64,000 nucleotides of DNA from contig NC_003280.10 of NCBI RefSeq assembly GCF_000002985.6, positions 7,374,501 to 7,438,500 on the forward strand, read 5' to 3'. Shown piece after piece: positions 62,500-64,000 of the stretch. The position numbers were made by a program, and so were the translations under genes. The notes under the pieces were generated by a model that had not been told where the DNA came from, did no database searches, and saw only the letters and a program-made list of their open reading frames with translations. The stretch is from Caenorhabditis elegans. Lineage: Eukaryota; Nematoda; Chromadorea; Rhabditida; Rhabditidae. The first letter of the stretch is position 1, and the number at the start of each line of letters is the position of its first letter.

Positions 62500-64000
62500 T
62501 ATTAACTGCTTTGAAATCGTTTTTTGGAGTTCCACTTCCGATAGAAAATAATTCAACCTCTTGCTATTCTCACCCTTTTGGTCACACTTGATTGAACACA
62601 GCTTTTAGCGGGGTTTATCACGTAACTATCAAATGATGTTAATGGTTGATGGAAATGACCACGCCGTCGTAAATAGACCAGTGAGATGTTATGAGAGCTC
62701 TATCGAAAACTGATCAGAGAGCAATCGTACTGGTCAACTGATGAAGAAATTGGAGGCAAAAACATAGACGTCACACACCGTACTCCAGGGAGTTCCATCA
62801 CGAGGCTTTATATCAAATAAAAATTGGAGTATGGGCTCAGCAATTTCACCAATTTAATAATTGTTAGATGAATTGAGTTGGAGTAATAGGCAAGAAGGTT
62901 CAACTTTACTGAAACATCTGATAAGTTTTTGAAAACATAGACCAATGTAACTGCCAAGTGGTACATTAAAATAAAACCACGTAGTGCCAAATTGTCCCAT
63001 TACGGTTTGATTACGGAGCATATTGAGCATAGAAACACAATCAATTAATCGAACTCCTTGTCTATTGTCACTAACCGATATGCACATAGATTATAAATTG
63101 GTTCACTGAAGATCAGTATAAAAGCAAACTTTTTTTTAAAATAAAAATACATTCAGGGAGAATAGAAGAGACAACATAACCAAGTAGTCAAGAAAAAAAA
63201 GTGCCGAATTCGAGCTAAAATTAAAAAAAAAGGTATTTCACAAGTAACTGTGGTAAAAAGGACTCCTTCCGACCGAAACGTCATAAAGATTGGAGATAAC
63301 GAAAACAACTATGTATCGACTAGGCTGGTTGGTTGATACTTGGTACATCATCAAACTTGGCACATATTCAATCTCGCCATCTCTGTTGCTATTTAATGCT
63401 GTTTACAACTCTGTGAATACGTGATAGTAGTGGCGATAGGTACACCTGTTGTAGTCCATCGCCACCCCTAGTCCGTAATAGCACCTAGACATCTGTCAAC
63501 TGGTTTGAGCAAAACAAATTGCACAAAAAATACAGGGCGATGCCGACTCCTTGGAAAATTAGGTAGAAAAGACGGTGATGTGTCTATGTTTTTCCATAGT
63601 ATTACCTGCTAGAGGCCACTCTCTTTAAAGGCAGATGATATCTCCCCAGAACGGTGGCTCTGCCACTCTGACGATTAAATATACTGAAAATAAAGATAAA
63701 GTCCAAAAATTAAATGTTAATAATATAGGAACTACCAGAATACCGGCCATGTCTGACAAACAAAATACGTTTTTTTTTTCAAATCTTATAAATTTTTCGA
63801 ACGTTTTTAAAGGTTAAAAGTTGTTTGAAATTCCTGAAAACTCCCCTCAGTTTCTGCAATAATTTAAAAGTAGTTCAACACTTTATAAGTTTTTTGGCGG
63901 CTTTTGATAGTTTTGAAGACATTCTAAAAAATGGTAAAAGTTGTATACACAGAATATTTTGAATATCAAAAATAGTATCAAATAAGTTCAAAGCGTCATC
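62500..64000. other. Right-end sequence, no gene supported
   Basis: 62500-62640 is the upstream region of the srd pseudogene. A minus-strand frame at 62854-63087 has a mixed composition (RLIDCVSMLNMLRNQTVMGQ) and could be an exon of an unrecognised gene, but no family or splice partner was found. 63100-64000 is AT-rich with no coding signal seen. Confidence 0.45.

Noticed and set aside
1..64000. tRNA, rRNA or CRISPR loci
   Set aside because: No cloverleaf, rRNA core or spaced repeat array was seen by eye; a covariance-model scan would be needed to exclude small RNA genes.

Overview
The window is nematode DNA, almost certainly Caenorhabditis and most likely C. elegans. It is AT-rich, with many introns of about 45-60 bp, acceptors of the TTTTCAG type, and gene families typical of the genus: srd and sre chemoreceptors, MATH-BTB, F-box, astacin/ShK. 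The astacin and the MATH-BTB gene look like C. elegans nas-7 and bath-44, and the cotransporter like kcc-3. These symbols are from memory and were not searched. All exon models below were built by hand from splice signals and reading frames; where stated, exon lengths sum to a whole number of codons.

Layout. 0-9 kb: rpb-4, an intact TUTase-type nucleotidyltransferase, a broken paralogue interrupted by a hAT-like transposon, and a third paralogue that has lost its catalytic residues. 12.6-14.5 kb: an intact sre receptor. 14.5-20.4 kb: a long gene-poor stretch with a fold-back Tc1/mariner-like element and a dispersed repeat. 20.4-28.2 kb: a MATH-BTB gene (+), an F-box gene (+) and an astacin protease (-). 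28.2-34 kb: no supported gene. 34-36.2 kb: an srd receptor (+). 36.7-37.4 kb: a possible small secreted peptide gene (-). 37.4-51.6 kb: about 14 kb with no confident gene. 51.6-59.8 kb: an SLC12 cation-chloride cotransporter (-) with two candidate first-exon arrangements; one would enclose a second srd gene on the opposite strand. 60-62.5 kb: a 5'-truncated dienelactone-hydrolase gene between inverted repeats derived from its own 3' flank, then a frameshifted srd pseudogene (-).

The genes do not form one pathway. The left block shows duplication and decay of a nucleotidyltransferase family, and the right end shows srd turnover with an inverted duplication. The most distinctive findings are the transposon insertion with exact target-site duplication in a coding exon, the chimeric 5' end of the hydrolase, and the catalytically dead nucleotidyltransferase next to an intact one.
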